Under the pieces are notes generated by a model. It saw only the letters and a list, made by a program, of their open reading frames with translations, was not told the origin of the DNA and did not search any database. 64,000 nucleotides of DNA from an uncultured Aquimarina sp. (GTDB lineage Bacteria > Bacteroidota > Bacteroidia > Flavobacteriales > Flavobacteriaceae): contig NZ_CANLYD010000002.1 of the NCBI RefSeq assembly GCF_947495315.1, positions 310,001 through 374,000 of the forward strand, given 5' to 3'. Position 1 is the stretch's first letter. Every line of letters begins with the position of its first letter. A program made the position numbers and the translations under genes. Positions 17,601-26,345 of the stretch are shown here, one piece after another.

Positions 17601-17813
17601 CCATACTCCACCACCAGTAGCACCAAAATAAAACAGATTTGGTTTGCCAGGAACTCCGGTTACTGCAGCGCTACGGCCACCTCTAAACGGGCCGACTAAT
17701 CGATATTCTAACGCATCATATAACTCCTCGTTATACGTTTGTGCGTTTAATGATGAGAAATTGCCGATCATAAGAAAGACAATCAATGTGAGTTTTAAAA
17801 TTTTTGAGTACAT
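14694..17813 (-). CDS. large secreted BNR/VPS10-like propeller protein
   Basis: The 1039 residues have a signal peptide (MYSKILKLTLIVFLMIGNFS, cleaved after LNA). Many Asp-box repeats of the form SxDGGxxW run from about residue 60 to 740 (TTDGGRTWENIS, SIDGGKTWNKVL, SDDGGETWNLL, SQDGGKNWNNV), implying one or two beta-propellers. The C-terminal third contains an FN3-like segment and a coiled-coil-rich helical region (about 880-1039). This matches the flavobacterial family annotated as VPS10/sortilin-like or glycosyl-hydrolase-like. No catalytic residues are apparent and there is no T9SS sorting tail. The function is unknown, possibly polymer or peptide binding in the periplasm. Confidence 0.82.
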   Translation of the reverse strand: MYSKILKLTLIVFLMIGNFSSLNAQTYNEELYDALEYRLVGPFRGGRSAAVTGVPGKPNLFYFGATGGGVWKTTDGGRTWENISDGFFGGSVGSISVSKSDPNVIYVGGGEKTLRGNVSSGYGVWKSVDAGKTWIQSGLPNSRHIPRIAIHPTNPDIVYAGVLGNIYKPTQDRGVYKSIDGGKTWNKVLFANQDAGAVDLTLDPNNPRILYASTWNARRTPYSLSSGGNGSALWKSTDSGKNWKEISKNKGFAKDTLGIMGVTVSPVNSERVWAIVENKEKGGVYRSDDGGETWNLLNSDRSLRQRAWYYTRIYADPSDKDVVYVVNVSYHKSKDGGKNFSSFRAPHGDHHDLWIAPENPKRMVIGDDGGAQITYDGGETWSTYHNQPTSQFYRVTTDNSFPYRIYAAQQDNSTIRINHRSTGWSISEDDWESTAGGESAHIAIDPKDNDIVYGGSYDGFLTRVNHKTETVRSISVWPDNPMGHGAEDMKYRFQWNFPIMFSKHNPNRLYTFSNQVHVTENEGQSWEVISPDLTRNDPNKLKSSGGPITQDNTSVEYYCTIFAAAESPLKEGLLWTGSDDGLVHVSQDGGKNWNNVTPKGMPAWMMINSIEPSSFNEGTCYIAGTRYKSGDFAPYLYKTTNYGQSWTKITTGIASEHFTRVLRADPKQKGLLYAGTETGMYISFDDGSNWKSFQLNLPIVPITDLAIKDNNLIVATQGRSLWIIDDLTVLHQLSNSSKTQENILFKPKDTYRMRGGSQKDSKTEGTNHPSGVITYFNLKNFDKEKDTISLTYFNTKGDTIKSFSTSAKEKKDKLVDLKKGANQFNWNMRGDGAEKLKGMILWWANLNGPKAVPGTYKVNLNVNGTAISQPFTILADPRAEATLQQMQQQFDFITSVNKTVDNAHQSIKKIRKINEQLKSFSTQYKDDEKTKDLVTKAKDLQKQFGEIEKALYQTKNRSGQDPLNFPIKLTNKLGHLNSLVGMGDFGPTSQDIAVKNELTKQIDDQLKSFDKLISEEIKSFNAEFNTLKLNYLFVEEANK

Positions 17814-17990
17814 CTAGTTGAGTTTATAATTTACGCCTTAACGCCGTAAGAATTCATAGTAAGTAGATTTGATGGCCCACTAAAATCTGGAATAAATGGC
17901 TATTGAGAAAGATTTTCACGTAAATTTAACCTTAGTTGATTTCCGTTTTCTCCTCTATGTTGGTTTTTTAAGGATAGTAATTAAGCAGTC

Positions 17991-19373
17991 TTAGTTAGAT
18001 GTCGCCAAGGTTTTTCTAACTTCTCTATTTAAATAATACCCAGTAAGAATTGTAGAGAGTACATCTGCTATCGGAAATGCAATCCAAACTCCTAAAACTC
18101 CAAGGAATGGAGGTAATATTAAGATTAGCGGAATTAAAAAGAACCCTTGTTTTGTAAGACTAAGTAATAGTGCGGGTATTACTTTTCCTATGGATTGGAA
18201 ATAAGCAGATCCTATAAGTTGTACTATAATAACTGGAGTTGCCAGGAATACTAATCTTAATGCCGATGGAGTTCGTCTTAGAATTTCTTTATTATCGGCC
18301 AGCGTTTTTGGATCTAGTGATTCTTTCGTGCTTACAAAAATTGAAATAAATTCTTGAGGGAACACCATAATGATAATAAATATCAAAATCGCCAGTATTC
18401 CTCCATAAGTGATGGAAGTATTGATAGATTCTCGTACTCTTTGAAATTTTTTAGCACCATAATTGTATCCGGCAATGGGCATAAATCCTTGATTAACTCC
18501 AATTACCGGAAACAGAGCAAACATGAGTACAGTTCTTATAATTCCGTAAGATGCAATATCTAGTTCATCACCATAATTACCAAGGACATTGTTTAAAAGA
18601 ATTCCAAGTACTGCTATAGTGCCTTGTCTTGCTAGGGTGACAAAACTTAAACCACTTATTTCATTTACGATTTTCTTTTTTAATTTAATGCATTCTAAAT
18701 TCAATCGTAGTTCGCTTTTAGCAATAAAAAACCAAAGAATAAAGCCAAAGCAAATTGCATAACTAATAAAAGTAGCCCAAGCTGCTCCTTCCATACCATA
18801 TCCCATTACATTAATAAGAAGATAGTCCAGAAAAATATTACCAATAGCTGGTAATATCATGGCTACCATCGCGAATTTTGGTTTTCCTTCTGCACGTATT
18901 ACGTTGTTACCCATCATACACATGGATAGCATAACAATTCCGTATAGAACAATTCTGTAATAGATAAGAGCGTAGTCTTTAAAAGAATCATCAGCTCCCA
19001 GGAAACCAATAAAAAAATCTTGAAAAAGTAGTCCTACCAGCGCTAATGAACCAGAAATTAAAAAAGTAAGTGTTGTTTGATTTCCAAAAACCCGCAATGC
19101 TTTATCATGATCTCCAGAACCCAAAGCTCTTGATAATACCGAACTACCACCAATACCAATTGCTAAACCGATAGCTCCAATAAAAAAGGTAAAAGGAATT
19201 ACTACTTGTACTGCTGAAATCGCAAGTCCACCTATCCAATTTCCTAAAAAGGCAGTATCTACAATCATGTTCAAAGACATGACTAATATTCCAATAGACG
19301 CAGGAACTGCCTGCTGGATCAGAAGTTTGCCAATAGGTTGTGTTCCTAAAGCTTCAGAGTGTACTTTTGTCAT
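17991..19373 (-). CDS. MATE-family efflux transporter
   Basis: The 460-residue protein has about 12 membrane helices in two similar halves. The N-terminal helix carries IGKLLIQQAVPASIGILVMS followed by NMIVDTAFLGNWIGGLAISA, the MATE hallmark. The second half has INQGFMPIAGYNYGAKKFQR-like sequence (VNQGFMPIAGYNYGAKK). Export substrates cannot be predicted. Its ATG overlaps the stop of hemH (TAATG), so it is translated from the same transcript. A transporter coupled to ferrochelatase might act on porphyrins, but that is pure inference. Confidence 0.9.
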   Translation of the reverse strand: MTKVHSEALGTQPIGKLLIQQAVPASIGILVMSLNMIVDTAFLGNWIGGLAISAVQVVIPFTFFIGAIGLAIGIGGSSVLSRALGSGDHDKALRVFGNQTTLTFLISGSLALVGLLFQDFFIGFLGADDSFKDYALIYYRIVLYGIVMLSMCMMGNNVIRAEGKPKFAMVAMILPAIGNIFLDYLLINVMGYGMEGAAWATFISYAICFGFILWFFIAKSELRLNLECIKLKKKIVNEISGLSFVTLARQGTIAVLGILLNNVLGNYGDELDIASYGIIRTVLMFALFPVIGVNQGFMPIAGYNYGAKKFQRVRESINTSITYGGILAILIFIIIMVFPQEFISIFVSTKESLDPKTLADNKEILRRTPSALRLVFLATPVIIVQLIGSAYFQSIGKVIPALLLSLTKQGFFLIPLILILPPFLGVLGVWIAFPIADVLSTILTGYYLNREVRKTLATSN

Positions 19374-20410
19374 TACAGGACAGGGGTTTTAGCTTCTACC
19401 CATTCATTTACCCAATTTCCTATTACATCAGCCCAATCATCCCGATCATTTAGACAAGGAATTGTGGTAAATTCTTTTCCTCCAACTTCGTGAAAGATTT
19501 CTTCTCCTTCCATAGCTATTTCTTCTAAAGTTTCTAGACAATCGGATACAAAGGCAGGAGTGACAATGGCCATTTTTTTAATACCTTCTTTCCCCATTCT
19601 TTCGATGGTTCTGTCTGTATAAGGTTGTAGCCAGGGATCAAATCCTAACCTAGATTGAAACGAGGTAGAATACGTGCCGTTTTTAAGTCCTAATTTCTTA
19701 GCTACTTGTACTGTTGTTATCTCACATTGATGACGATAACAGAACTCGTGTTGTATTGATCCTTTTTTAAAGCAACACTTTCCGTCCATTTTGCAGTTTC
19801 CGTTGCTAATATCACTCTTCCTGATATGTCTTTCGGGAACACCGTGATATGAGAATAATAAATGTTCGTAATCCAGATCATTAATTTTCTCAGCAATACT
19901 GTTGGATAGTACTTCTATGTATGCTGGTTTATTATAAAAGGCAGGAATATCTGCGAACTTCATATGAGGAAAATGTTCTTTTCGTAGTTCTTCTGCAAGT
20001 ACCAAAATGGTTTCTGTAGTTGCCATCGCGAATTGCGGATATAATGGAATGATTAAAACTTCATCAACTCCTTTTTCGTGCAGTTCTTGCAATCCTTTTT
20101 TGATACTCATAGAGCCATACCGCATTGCTAAACCAACCGGAATGGGTGTTCGTTCTGCGACTTTTTTCTGTAATCGCTCTGAAAGCACAATTAGAGGAGA
20201 GCCTTCATCCCACCATATTTTTTTGTAAGCGGCTGCAGATTTTTTCGGCCTTGTATTCAGAATAATTCCTTTTACCAACAACGTCCTTGCCCATAATGGA
20301 ACATCAATAACTCTAGGATCCATTAAGAATTCACCAAGATATTTCTTTACGTCTTTTGGATTAGTACTATCGGGAGAACCTAAGTTGACAAGAAGTACAC
20401 CTTTACTCAT
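19373..20410 (-). CDS. hemH: ferrochelatase
   Basis: The protein has 345 residues from the ATG at 20410 (MSKGVLLVNLGSPDS). An upstream in-frame ATG at 20443 would add a Lys-rich leader, MYFYLSKKKKF, not expected in the family. The conserved iron-site His is in FSYHGVPERHI, and the catalytic acid region is FVSDCLETLEEI. The segment GKCCFKKGSIQHEFCYRHQC contributes several cysteines and a His that could bind metal. The enzyme inserts Fe2+ into protoporphyrin IX, the last step of heme synthesis. Confidence 0.93.
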   Translation of the reverse strand: MSKGVLLVNLGSPDSTNPKDVKKYLGEFLMDPRVIDVPLWARTLLVKGIILNTRPKKSAAAYKKIWWDEGSPLIVLSERLQKKVAERTPIPVGLAMRYGSMSIKKGLQELHEKGVDEVLIIPLYPQFAMATTETILVLAEELRKEHFPHMKFADIPAFYNKPAYIEVLSNSIAEKINDLDYEHLLFSYHGVPERHIRKSDISNGNCKMDGKCCFKKGSIQHEFCYRHQCEITTVQVAKKLGLKNGTYSTSFQSRLGFDPWLQPYTDRTIERMGKEGIKKMAIVTPAFVSDCLETLEEIAMEGEEIFHEVGGKEFTTIPCLNDRDDWADVIGNWVNEWVEAKTPVL

Positions 20411-20651
20411 AAATTTTTTCTTTTTCGAGAGGTAAAAATACAAACTATTCTATGGATAGATCATAAAATTATAATAAGACTTATTGATAATAGTATCATA
20501 AATTTAATAGTTAAATTAAATATCAAAAAGAGTTTTAAACCCGTTAATATTCTTAAATATAAAGAAACTCTATATGCAAGTTAAAATATTATAAACTAGA
20601 AGTTCCCACATAATATTTTCTTATTTTTATAAGATCAAAAAAAGCAATGAA

Positions 20652-20834
20652 ATGAAACGTATTATTGTAGATGTCGAAAAGGACAAGTTACCCTTTATTT
20701 TAGAATTATTGGAGAATTTCGAGTTTGTGTCCGTATTAGTGGATAAAGAGGAAAATGACAGAGGAATGTATGATTCGATAGTTTCACTACAAAAAGGAGA
20801 AGGAATTCCTGTTAAGGAATCCCAAGATGGTTAA
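20652..20834 (+). CDS. small protein, possible orphan antitoxin
   Basis: The 60-residue protein MKRIIVDVEKDKLPFILELLENFEFVSVLVD... is acidic, with a strand-helix-strand start. The opening resembles short antitoxins that precede RelE-like toxins in Bacteroidota, but no toxin follows. Its stop codon abuts the stop of the convergent AraC gene with no base between. It could be a remnant of a toxin-antitoxin pair or a stand-alone hypothetical protein. The coding case rests on length and codon character only. Confidence 0.45.
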   Translation: MKRIIVDVEKDKLPFILELLENFEFVSVLVDKEENDRGMYDSIVSLQKGEGIPVKESQDG

Positions 20835-21725
20835 TTAGCTTAAGTTCATCACATATTTTTTAGGTGTGGTGCCAAATTTCTTTTTAAAAGCAGCTATAAA
20901 GTGGCTTGCTGTGCTATATCCTACTTTTAACCCAACTTCATTAACATTATGGCTTCCTGAGGCAAGTAATTGGCGAGCGACTTCCATTTTATAATCAAAT
21001 AAAAAAGCATAGACAGGTTCTCCATATATTTGTTTAAACCCATCTTTAAGTTTACTTAAGGGCAACCCAATTTCTTTCGATAATTCCTGAAGGGTAGGTG
21101 GTTCTGCCATTCTGGAAATAATAATTTCTTTAGCCTGTTTAATTTTAAGAACATTTTCCTCGTCAACCAGAAATGGACACTGATCTATATCTGCATCTTC
21201 GGGTTTATTAAAGTATAAGCTTAATAGTTCATACGATTTGCCTTTAAAATATAATAACTTAATAGATTTGTGTAAGTTGTAACTTAGTATTTGGTTGAGA
21301 ACGACAGTCATAGAGGGAGAAATGTCTGCATCGGTATAGTATTTTTTATCACGATTACCTTCCCCAAGAAAAGGAATATAATCTGCTTCTCTCGAAAACA
21401 AAGAATGAAACTTTTTAATAGAAATCAAAAGAGATACCAACCAAGAGTCCTTTTCCATCTCGAGATTCATAGGCAAATCTCGTTGAGGATTGTAGAGTAA
21501 AAGGGATTTTTTTTCTGATAAAGGTATTGCGTAACTTCCGTTGTTAAAATTAAACTTCATAACACCTTTTACACAGAAGTGAAACTGGATATAGCTACTA
21601 TTAATATCTCTTATAATACGCTGATTATCATTAGTTTCGTTCTGAAATTTTAGGATATAGAAACCCTCGTCTATAATGGTCTCTTCCAGAATTCCTGGAG
21701 CGTTATTTTTTAGCTGTATTTCCAT
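20835..21725 (-). CDS. AraC-family transcriptional regulator
   Basis: The 296-residue protein has a cupin-like N-terminal sensing half (about 1-180) and a C-terminal AraC double helix-turn-helix (about 200-296). The first HTH is PPTLQELSKEIGLPLSKLKDGFK and the second contains NEVGLKVGYSTASHFIAAFKKKFGTTPKKY. It is divergent from hemA across a 198-base gap. The position suggests control of heme or iron genes, but that is inference. A perfect inverted repeat (TTTAGA-N5-TCTAAA) lies 18 bases upstream of its start. Confidence 0.88.
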   Translation of the reverse strand: MEIQLKNNAPGILEETIIDEGFYILKFQNETNDNQRIIRDINSSYIQFHFCVKGVMKFNFNNGSYAIPLSEKKSLLLYNPQRDLPMNLEMEKDSWLVSLLISIKKFHSLFSREADYIPFLGEGNRDKKYYTDADISPSMTVVLNQILSYNLHKSIKLLYFKGKSYELLSLYFNKPEDADIDQCPFLVDEENVLKIKQAKEIIISRMAEPPTLQELSKEIGLPLSKLKDGFKQIYGEPVYAFLFDYKMEVARQLLASGSHNVNEVGLKVGYSTASHFIAAFKKKFGTTPKKYVMNLS

Positions 21726-21742
21726 GTTTGTTAAAGTATTTA

Positions 21743-21759
21743 TTTAGAATAAATCTAAA
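21743..21759. promoter_or_regulatory. candidate operator (inverted repeat) before the AraC gene
   Basis: TTTAGAATAAATCTAAA is a perfect 6-bp inverted repeat with a 5-base spacer. It is placed where a repressor would block the AraC promoter and could also affect the divergent hemA. The form resembles DtxR/Fur-type iron-responsive sites, but the binding protein is unknown. Confidence 0.4.
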
Positions 21760-21892
21760 CAATTTAAATAGCAATCTTTGGGACTCATACAAAAATAGGT
21801 GTTTTTACCCGATTTTACATATTTGAAGGTACAAACAACGCTTTCCGATACTTTAAAAACTCCTAGCGTTATTTTTTAAACCTGATCTGGGA

Positions 21893-21900
21893 TATTTTTG
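21893..21900 (+). promoter_or_regulatory. putative -7 promoter box of the hemA operon
   Basis: TATTTTTG fits the Bacteroidota -7 consensus TAnnTTTG and lies 23 bases before the hemA ATG. A T-rich stretch about 20 bases upstream could serve as a weak -33 element. Confidence 0.35.
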
Positions 21901-21923
21901 CTACGGAAAAATTGAAATAACCA

Positions 21924-23174
21924 ATGGAGTCTCATCTACGTACGAAAGGAGCGAATTTTTATACAATCGGTCTCAGCTATAAAAAAGCTGACGCTGAAAT
22001 ACGTGGACATTTCAGTATAAACGAGGAAGCAAAAACGGCTATTTTAATACAAGCAAAGGAGGAAGGAATTGAAGGCCTTTTAGTAATGTCTACCTGTAAT
22101 CGTACAGAGCTATACGGTTTTGCACAACATCCATTTCAGTTAATAAAACTTTTATGTGAACATACACATGGTACTGTCGAAGAATTCGAAAAAGTAGCAT
22201 ATGTTCATAAAAATAGTAAGGCAGTAGCTCATCTATTTAGAGTGGGAACAGGATTAGATAGTCAGATTTTAGGTGATTTTGAAATTATAGGTCAAATAAA
22301 AGCCGGTTTCAAAGCGTCTAAGAAAGTACAAATGATCAATCCGTTTTTAGAACGATTGACTAATGCTGTTATTCAGGCAAGCAAACGTATTAAAAACGAA
22401 ACAGAGATTTCTAGCGGTGCTACGTCTGTTAGTTTTGCAGCAGTACAATATATTCTTGCAAGAGTACCCTATGTGACTGATAAAGACATATTGCTTTTTG
22501 GTACAGGGAAAATCGGTAGAAATACTTGTGAGAACCTTGTAAAGCATACCAAGAACGATCATATTGTTTTAATTAATAGAACAAGAGATAAGGCCGAGAA
22601 AGTAGCTGGAAAATTTAACCTTGTTGTTAAAGATTTTGATAATCTTAAAGAAGAGGTAAATCATTCTGATGTGTTAATTGTGGCAACAGGAGCCCAAAAA
22701 CCAACAATTAACAAAGACTTAATCACCACAGATAAACCTTTACTTATTTTGGATTTATCCGTACCGAAGAATGTGGATACTAATGTTTCAGAATTACCAA
22801 ATGTTACTTTAGTACACATGGATCATTTATCCAAAATGACAGATGATACTTTGCAACGCAGAAGAGTTCATATCCCAAAAGCAGAAGCTATTATTGATGA
22901 GGTTAGGTCGGAATTCGATAGCTGGATGGAAACCAGAAAATTTGCACCAACTATAAAAGCACTAAAAAATAAATTGGCTTCTTTTAAAGAAGCAGAAATC
23001 AATCTACAACGAAAAAAGATTTCTGACTTTAATGAAGAGCAGGCTACAATTATTAGTGATCGCATTATCCAAAAAATTACAAATCACTTCGCTAATCATC
23101 TTAAGGATGAAAATACTTCTTCTTCCGAAAGTATAGAACTGATTCAGAAAGTATTCCAAATACAAAATAAATAG
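21924..23174 (+). CDS. hemA: glutamyl-tRNA reductase
   Basis: The 416-residue protein has catalytic Cys58 in LLVMSTCNRTELYG. The Rossmann segment is LLFGTGKIGRNTCENL (about 190-205), and the C-terminal dimerisation helices are present. It reduces glutamyl-tRNA(Glu) to glutamate-1-semialdehyde, the committed step of C5-pathway heme synthesis. Its stop codon shares one base with the GTG start of hemC (TAGTG), so the two are translationally coupled. The next enzyme, HemL, is not encoded in the window. Confidence 0.96.
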   Translation: MESHLRTKGANFYTIGLSYKKADAEIRGHFSINEEAKTAILIQAKEEGIEGLLVMSTCNRTELYGFAQHPFQLIKLLCEHTHGTVEEFEKVAYVHKNSKAVAHLFRVGTGLDSQILGDFEIIGQIKAGFKASKKVQMINPFLERLTNAVIQASKRIKNETEISSGATSVSFAAVQYILARVPYVTDKDILLFGTGKIGRNTCENLVKHTKNDHIVLINRTRDKAEKVAGKFNLVVKDFDNLKEEVNHSDVLIVATGAQKPTINKDLITTDKPLLILDLSVPKNVDTNVSELPNVTLVHMDHLSKMTDDTLQRRRVHIPKAEAIIDEVRSEFDSWMETRKFAPTIKALKNKLASFKEAEINLQRKKISDFNEEQATIISDRIIQKITNHFANHLKDENTSSSESIELIQKVFQIQNK

Positions 23175-24088
23175 TGGAAAATAAAACAATCCGCATTGGT
23201 ACCCGAGATAGTGAGTTAGCGCTTTGGCAGGCTCATACAGTGCAGAATAAGTTAGAAGATCTTGGCTTTACTACAACCTTAGTTCCTGTAAAATCTACTG
23301 GTGATATTGTTTTAGATAAACCATTATATGAATTAGGAATAACAGGAATTTTTACCAAAACACTTGATATAGCAATGCTCAATAATGACATTGATATTGC
23401 AGTGCATTCTATGAAGGATGTTCCAACGGCTTTGCCAATAGGTATTGTTGAAGCAGCAGTTTTAGAGCGTGCTAATGTACAGGATATTCTCTTGCATAAA
23501 GGATTGGGTTTCTTAGATGGAGAAGGAACTATCGCCACAGGTAGTTTAAGAAGACAAGCACAATGGTTGCATAAATTTCCCAGTCATAAAGTTGTAGACT
23601 TAAGAGGTAATGTAAATACCCGAATGCAAAAGCTAAACGATAGTGATTGGAACGGAGCTATTTTTGCTGCTGCGGGATTAGAAAGAATAAACCTGAAACC
23701 GAAAGAGTATTTGGATCTGAGTTGGATGACTCCAGCACCAGCACAAGGAGCAATGCTGGTTGTTGCTAAAGAAGAAGATACTTATTGTATAGATGCACTT
23801 TCTCATCTTGATCATACAGATTCTAAAATATGTGTGCATATAGAAAGAGAATTTCTCAGAGAATTAGAAGGTGGTTGTACCGCACCGATTGGAGCTTTAG
23901 CGGAAATTAAAAGTGGTCAAATTTATTTTACCGGAGTTTTATTTAGTCTAGATGGAAAAGATAAAATAGAGGTTAGCAAAACGATAAAGCTTGAAGATAG
24001 ACAAAACTTTGGGATAGAATGTGCGCAAGAAATTTTGAATAATGGAGGTAAAGAATTGATGAAGAAGATAAAAGCAAGTTTAAAATAA
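23174..24088 (+). CDS. hemC: hydroxymethylbilane synthase (porphobilinogen deaminase)
   Basis: The 304 residues start at a GTG overlapping the hemA stop; the next residues ENKTIRIGTRDSELALWQA match the family N-terminus. The dipyrromethane cofactor Cys235 is in ELEGGCTAPIGA. Other signatures are HSMKDVPTALP (78-88) and TGSLRRQAQ (122-130). It joins four porphobilinogen units into hydroxymethylbilane. The stop TAA is followed at once by the TTG start of hemD. Confidence 0.95.
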   Translation: MENKTIRIGTRDSELALWQAHTVQNKLEDLGFTTTLVPVKSTGDIVLDKPLYELGITGIFTKTLDIAMLNNDIDIAVHSMKDVPTALPIGIVEAAVLERANVQDILLHKGLGFLDGEGTIATGSLRRQAQWLHKFPSHKVVDLRGNVNTRMQKLNDSDWNGAIFAAAGLERINLKPKEYLDLSWMTPAPAQGAMLVVAKEEDTYCIDALSHLDHTDSKICVHIEREFLRELEGGCTAPIGALAEIKSGQIYFTGVLFSLDGKDKIEVSKTIKLEDRQNFGIECAQEILNNGGKELMKKIKASLK

Positions 24089-24751
24089 TTGAACTCTAAT
24101 TCCACCATATTATCCACAAAAAAACTCTCTACAGCTCAAAAAGAGCTGCTACTAAATTCTGGAATTGGATTTGTAGAATATAGTGCAATTGAGATTGAAT
24201 TACTGGATGTCGATTTTAATGGAGATGTAAAACACGCAATTTTTACCAGTAAGAATGCGGTGAAAGCAATTCAGAATTCAGAATTCAGAGTTCAGAATTG
24301 TTTCTGTGTGGGCGAGAATACTAAAAAACTTTTGGAGACAAATGGACTGAAAGTTGCTGAAACTGCTCAAAATGCTACTGATTTAGGTAAAATTATCTCA
24401 AAAAACTATAAAAACGAACAGTTTTTCTTTTTTTGCGGAAATCTGAGAAGAGATGAATTACCATTAATTTTGGAAGAAAATAATATAGAACTGGAAGAAG
24501 TAGTAGTTTATAAAACACACAAAAAATCTAAGAAATTTGATCGTACTTTTAATGGAATATTGTTTTTCAGTCCATCAGCAGTCGAGAGTTATGTTTCTAA
24601 TAACCTGATCGATAAAAGCACAGTTTTTTGTATTGGAAATACCACAGCTTCTGAAGCTAAAAAATATACAGACAATATTATTGTTGCTAACAAACCAACT
24701 GTAGAGAATGTGATCGTTCAGGCAGTTAAATACTTTGATAAACGGATATGA
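24089..24751 (+). CDS. hemD: uroporphyrinogen-III synthase
   Basis: The protein has 220 residues from a TTG start immediately after the hemC stop; [20 protein letters not shown] resembles the family N-terminus and no ATG is suitably placed. HemD is poorly conserved, but [13 protein letters not shown], the mid-protein [13 protein letters not shown] and the late [13 protein letters not shown] are typical. It closes and inverts ring D. Bases 24271-24299 contain a CAGAATT-rich direct repeat, read through as QNSEFRVQN, which looks like a small repeat expansion inside the gene. It overlaps hemE by four bases (ATGA). Confidence 0.85.
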   Translation: MNSNSTILSTKKLSTAQKELLLNSGIGFVEYSAIEIELLDVDFNGDVKHAIFTSKNAVKAIQNSEFRVQNCFCVGENTKKLLETNGLKVAETAQNATDLGKIISKNYKNEQFFFFCGNLRRDELPLILEENNIELEEVVVYKTHKKSKKFDRTFNGILFFSPSAVESYVSNNLIDKSTVFCIGNTTASEAKKYTDNIIVANKPTVENVIVQAVKYFDKRI

Positions 24752-25773
24752 TAAAAAACGATTTATTTCTAAGAGCTTTAAAAGGAGAAACTGTTGATCG
24801 CCCACCAGTATGGATGATGCGTCAGGCAGGAAGATATTTGCCAGAATTTATGGCATTAAAGAAAAAGTATGACTTCTTTACTAGATGTAGAACACCTGAG
24901 TTAGCATCAGAAATTACAGTGCAACCGATTGATATTATTGGTCCGGATGCTGCTATATTATTCAGTGATATTTTAGTCATTCCGCAGGCAATGAATATAG
25001 AAGTGGAGATGAAAGATGGGATTGGACCCTGGTTACCAAACCCGATTCGATCACAAGCAGATGTAGATCAAGTTATTGTTCCAGATATTGATGAAGAATT
25101 AGGATATGTGATGGATGCGATCAAGATGACTAAAGAAAAACTTGACAACAGAGTTCCATTAATTGGTTTTGCAGGATCACCTTGGACTATATTATGTTAT
25201 GCGGTACAAGGACAAGGTTCTAAGAACTTTGATAAGGCTAAAGGATTGTGTTTTTCGCAACCAGAAGCCGCACATCAGTTATTACAAAAAATCACAGATA
25301 CTACCATTGCTTACTTGAAGAAAAAAGTAGCTGCAGGAGTAAATGCTGTTCAAGTATTCGATAGTTGGGGGGGTATGCTTTCTCCAGTGGATTATCAGGA
25401 GTTCTCTTGGAAATACATCCAGCAAATTGTGGATGCACTAAAGGATGAAACAGAAGTGATTGTGTTTGGTAAAGGTTGTTGGTTCGCTTTGAACGAAATG
25501 GCAAACTCAGGTGCTGCTGCATTAGGAGTAGATTGGACATGTTCTGCCAGAAATGCAAGATATCTTACCGGTGGAAATATCACGTTACAAGGTAATTTTG
25601 ACCCATCTAGATTATTATCACCTCCATCGGATATTAAAAAGATGGTAAAACAGATGATAGACGAATTTGGTAAAGATCGATATATAGCCAATTTAGGACA
25701 CGGAATTCTACCAAATATCCCTGTCGAGAATGCCAGAGCTTTTGTTGATGCTGTAAAGGAATACAAGGTGTAA
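24748..25773 (+). CDS. hemE: uroporphyrinogen decarboxylase
   Basis: The 341-residue protein carries the N-terminal signature [16 protein letters not shown] (20-34) with the substrate-binding Arg. The second signature region is [31 protein letters not shown] and [10 protein letters not shown] close the barrel. It decarboxylates uroporphyrinogen III to coproporphyrinogen III. Its start overlaps the hemD stop by four bases. Confidence 0.96.
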   Translation: MIKNDLFLRALKGETVDRPPVWMMRQAGRYLPEFMALKKKYDFFTRCRTPELASEITVQPIDIIGPDAAILFSDILVIPQAMNIEVEMKDGIGPWLPNPIRSQADVDQVIVPDIDEELGYVMDAIKMTKEKLDNRVPLIGFAGSPWTILCYAVQGQGSKNFDKAKGLCFSQPEAAHQLLQKITDTTIAYLKKKVAAGVNAVQVFDSWGGMLSPVDYQEFSWKYIQQIVDALKDETEVIVFGKGCWFALNEMANSGAAALGVDWTCSARNARYLTGGNITLQGNFDPSRLLSPPSDIKKMVKQMIDEFGKDRYIANLGHGILPNIPVENARAFVDAVKEYKV

Positions 25774-25775
25774 CG

Positions 25776-26273
25776 ATGAAGATCAGGAATATTATTAGTC
25801 GATTTAGTGTTAGACAACTATTTAGATTATCAGGGTTGTTATTACAAAATCCATTATATATAATTCCTACATTAAGAGCTACTAAAAAAACAATGATCAT
25901 TTGCGATTCTTTATATGGAAAAACACATCATAATAACGGAAAGGCAAATGCTTTCAGGCATGCGTTATGGAATGCATTGATTTGTCAAAAAACTTTTGTT
26001 CATTCTAAAAATGAAGAAAAATCCATTATCTGGGCTCAGAAAATTACTGATTTACACGAAAAATTAGCGCCTAATAAAGCCATAGAAGAAGCAATGGATT
26101 TACATAACAATAGGTTAGGAAGAGCTTATTTTAAACGGTTAAAAAACACTTCGGAAGAGGAAATAATTGCTTTTCTGGAAGAAAAAACGAAGAATGCTAA
26201 CTTGGTAAAAGATATAAAGGAAATAAATGAATTTGATGACAATTTGGTATATCTTTTTGAAGGGAATAACTAA
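25776..26273 (+). CDS. DUF6973-like protein in the hem cluster
   Basis: The 165-residue protein is Lys-rich. A conserved-looking core, NGKANAFRHALWNALICQ (about 49-66), and the later EAMDLHNNRLGRAYF match the pattern I associate with DUF6973 (domain number recalled, not searched). The paired His and Asn residues suggest a metal- or ligand-binding helical fold. It starts 2 bases after hemE, so it is co-transcribed. No role in heme synthesis is known to me. Confidence 0.6.
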   Translation: MKIRNIISRFSVRQLFRLSGLLLQNPLYIIPTLRATKKTMIICDSLYGKTHHNNGKANAFRHALWNALICQKTFVHSKNEEKSIIWAQKITDLHEKLAPNKAIEEAMDLHNNRLGRAYFKRLKNTSEEEIIAFLEEKTKNANLVKDIKEINEFDDNLVYLFEGNN

Positions 26274-26345
26274 TACATTTGTATAAATTTTGAAACAAAA
26301 CTCTCAAAAAGACTACTTATAAGAAGTTAACCAATTCATAAGATT

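Noticed and set aside
25395..25817. 140-codon minus-strand ORF over hemE
   Set aside because: Antisense to the conserved end of hemE; no family resemblance.
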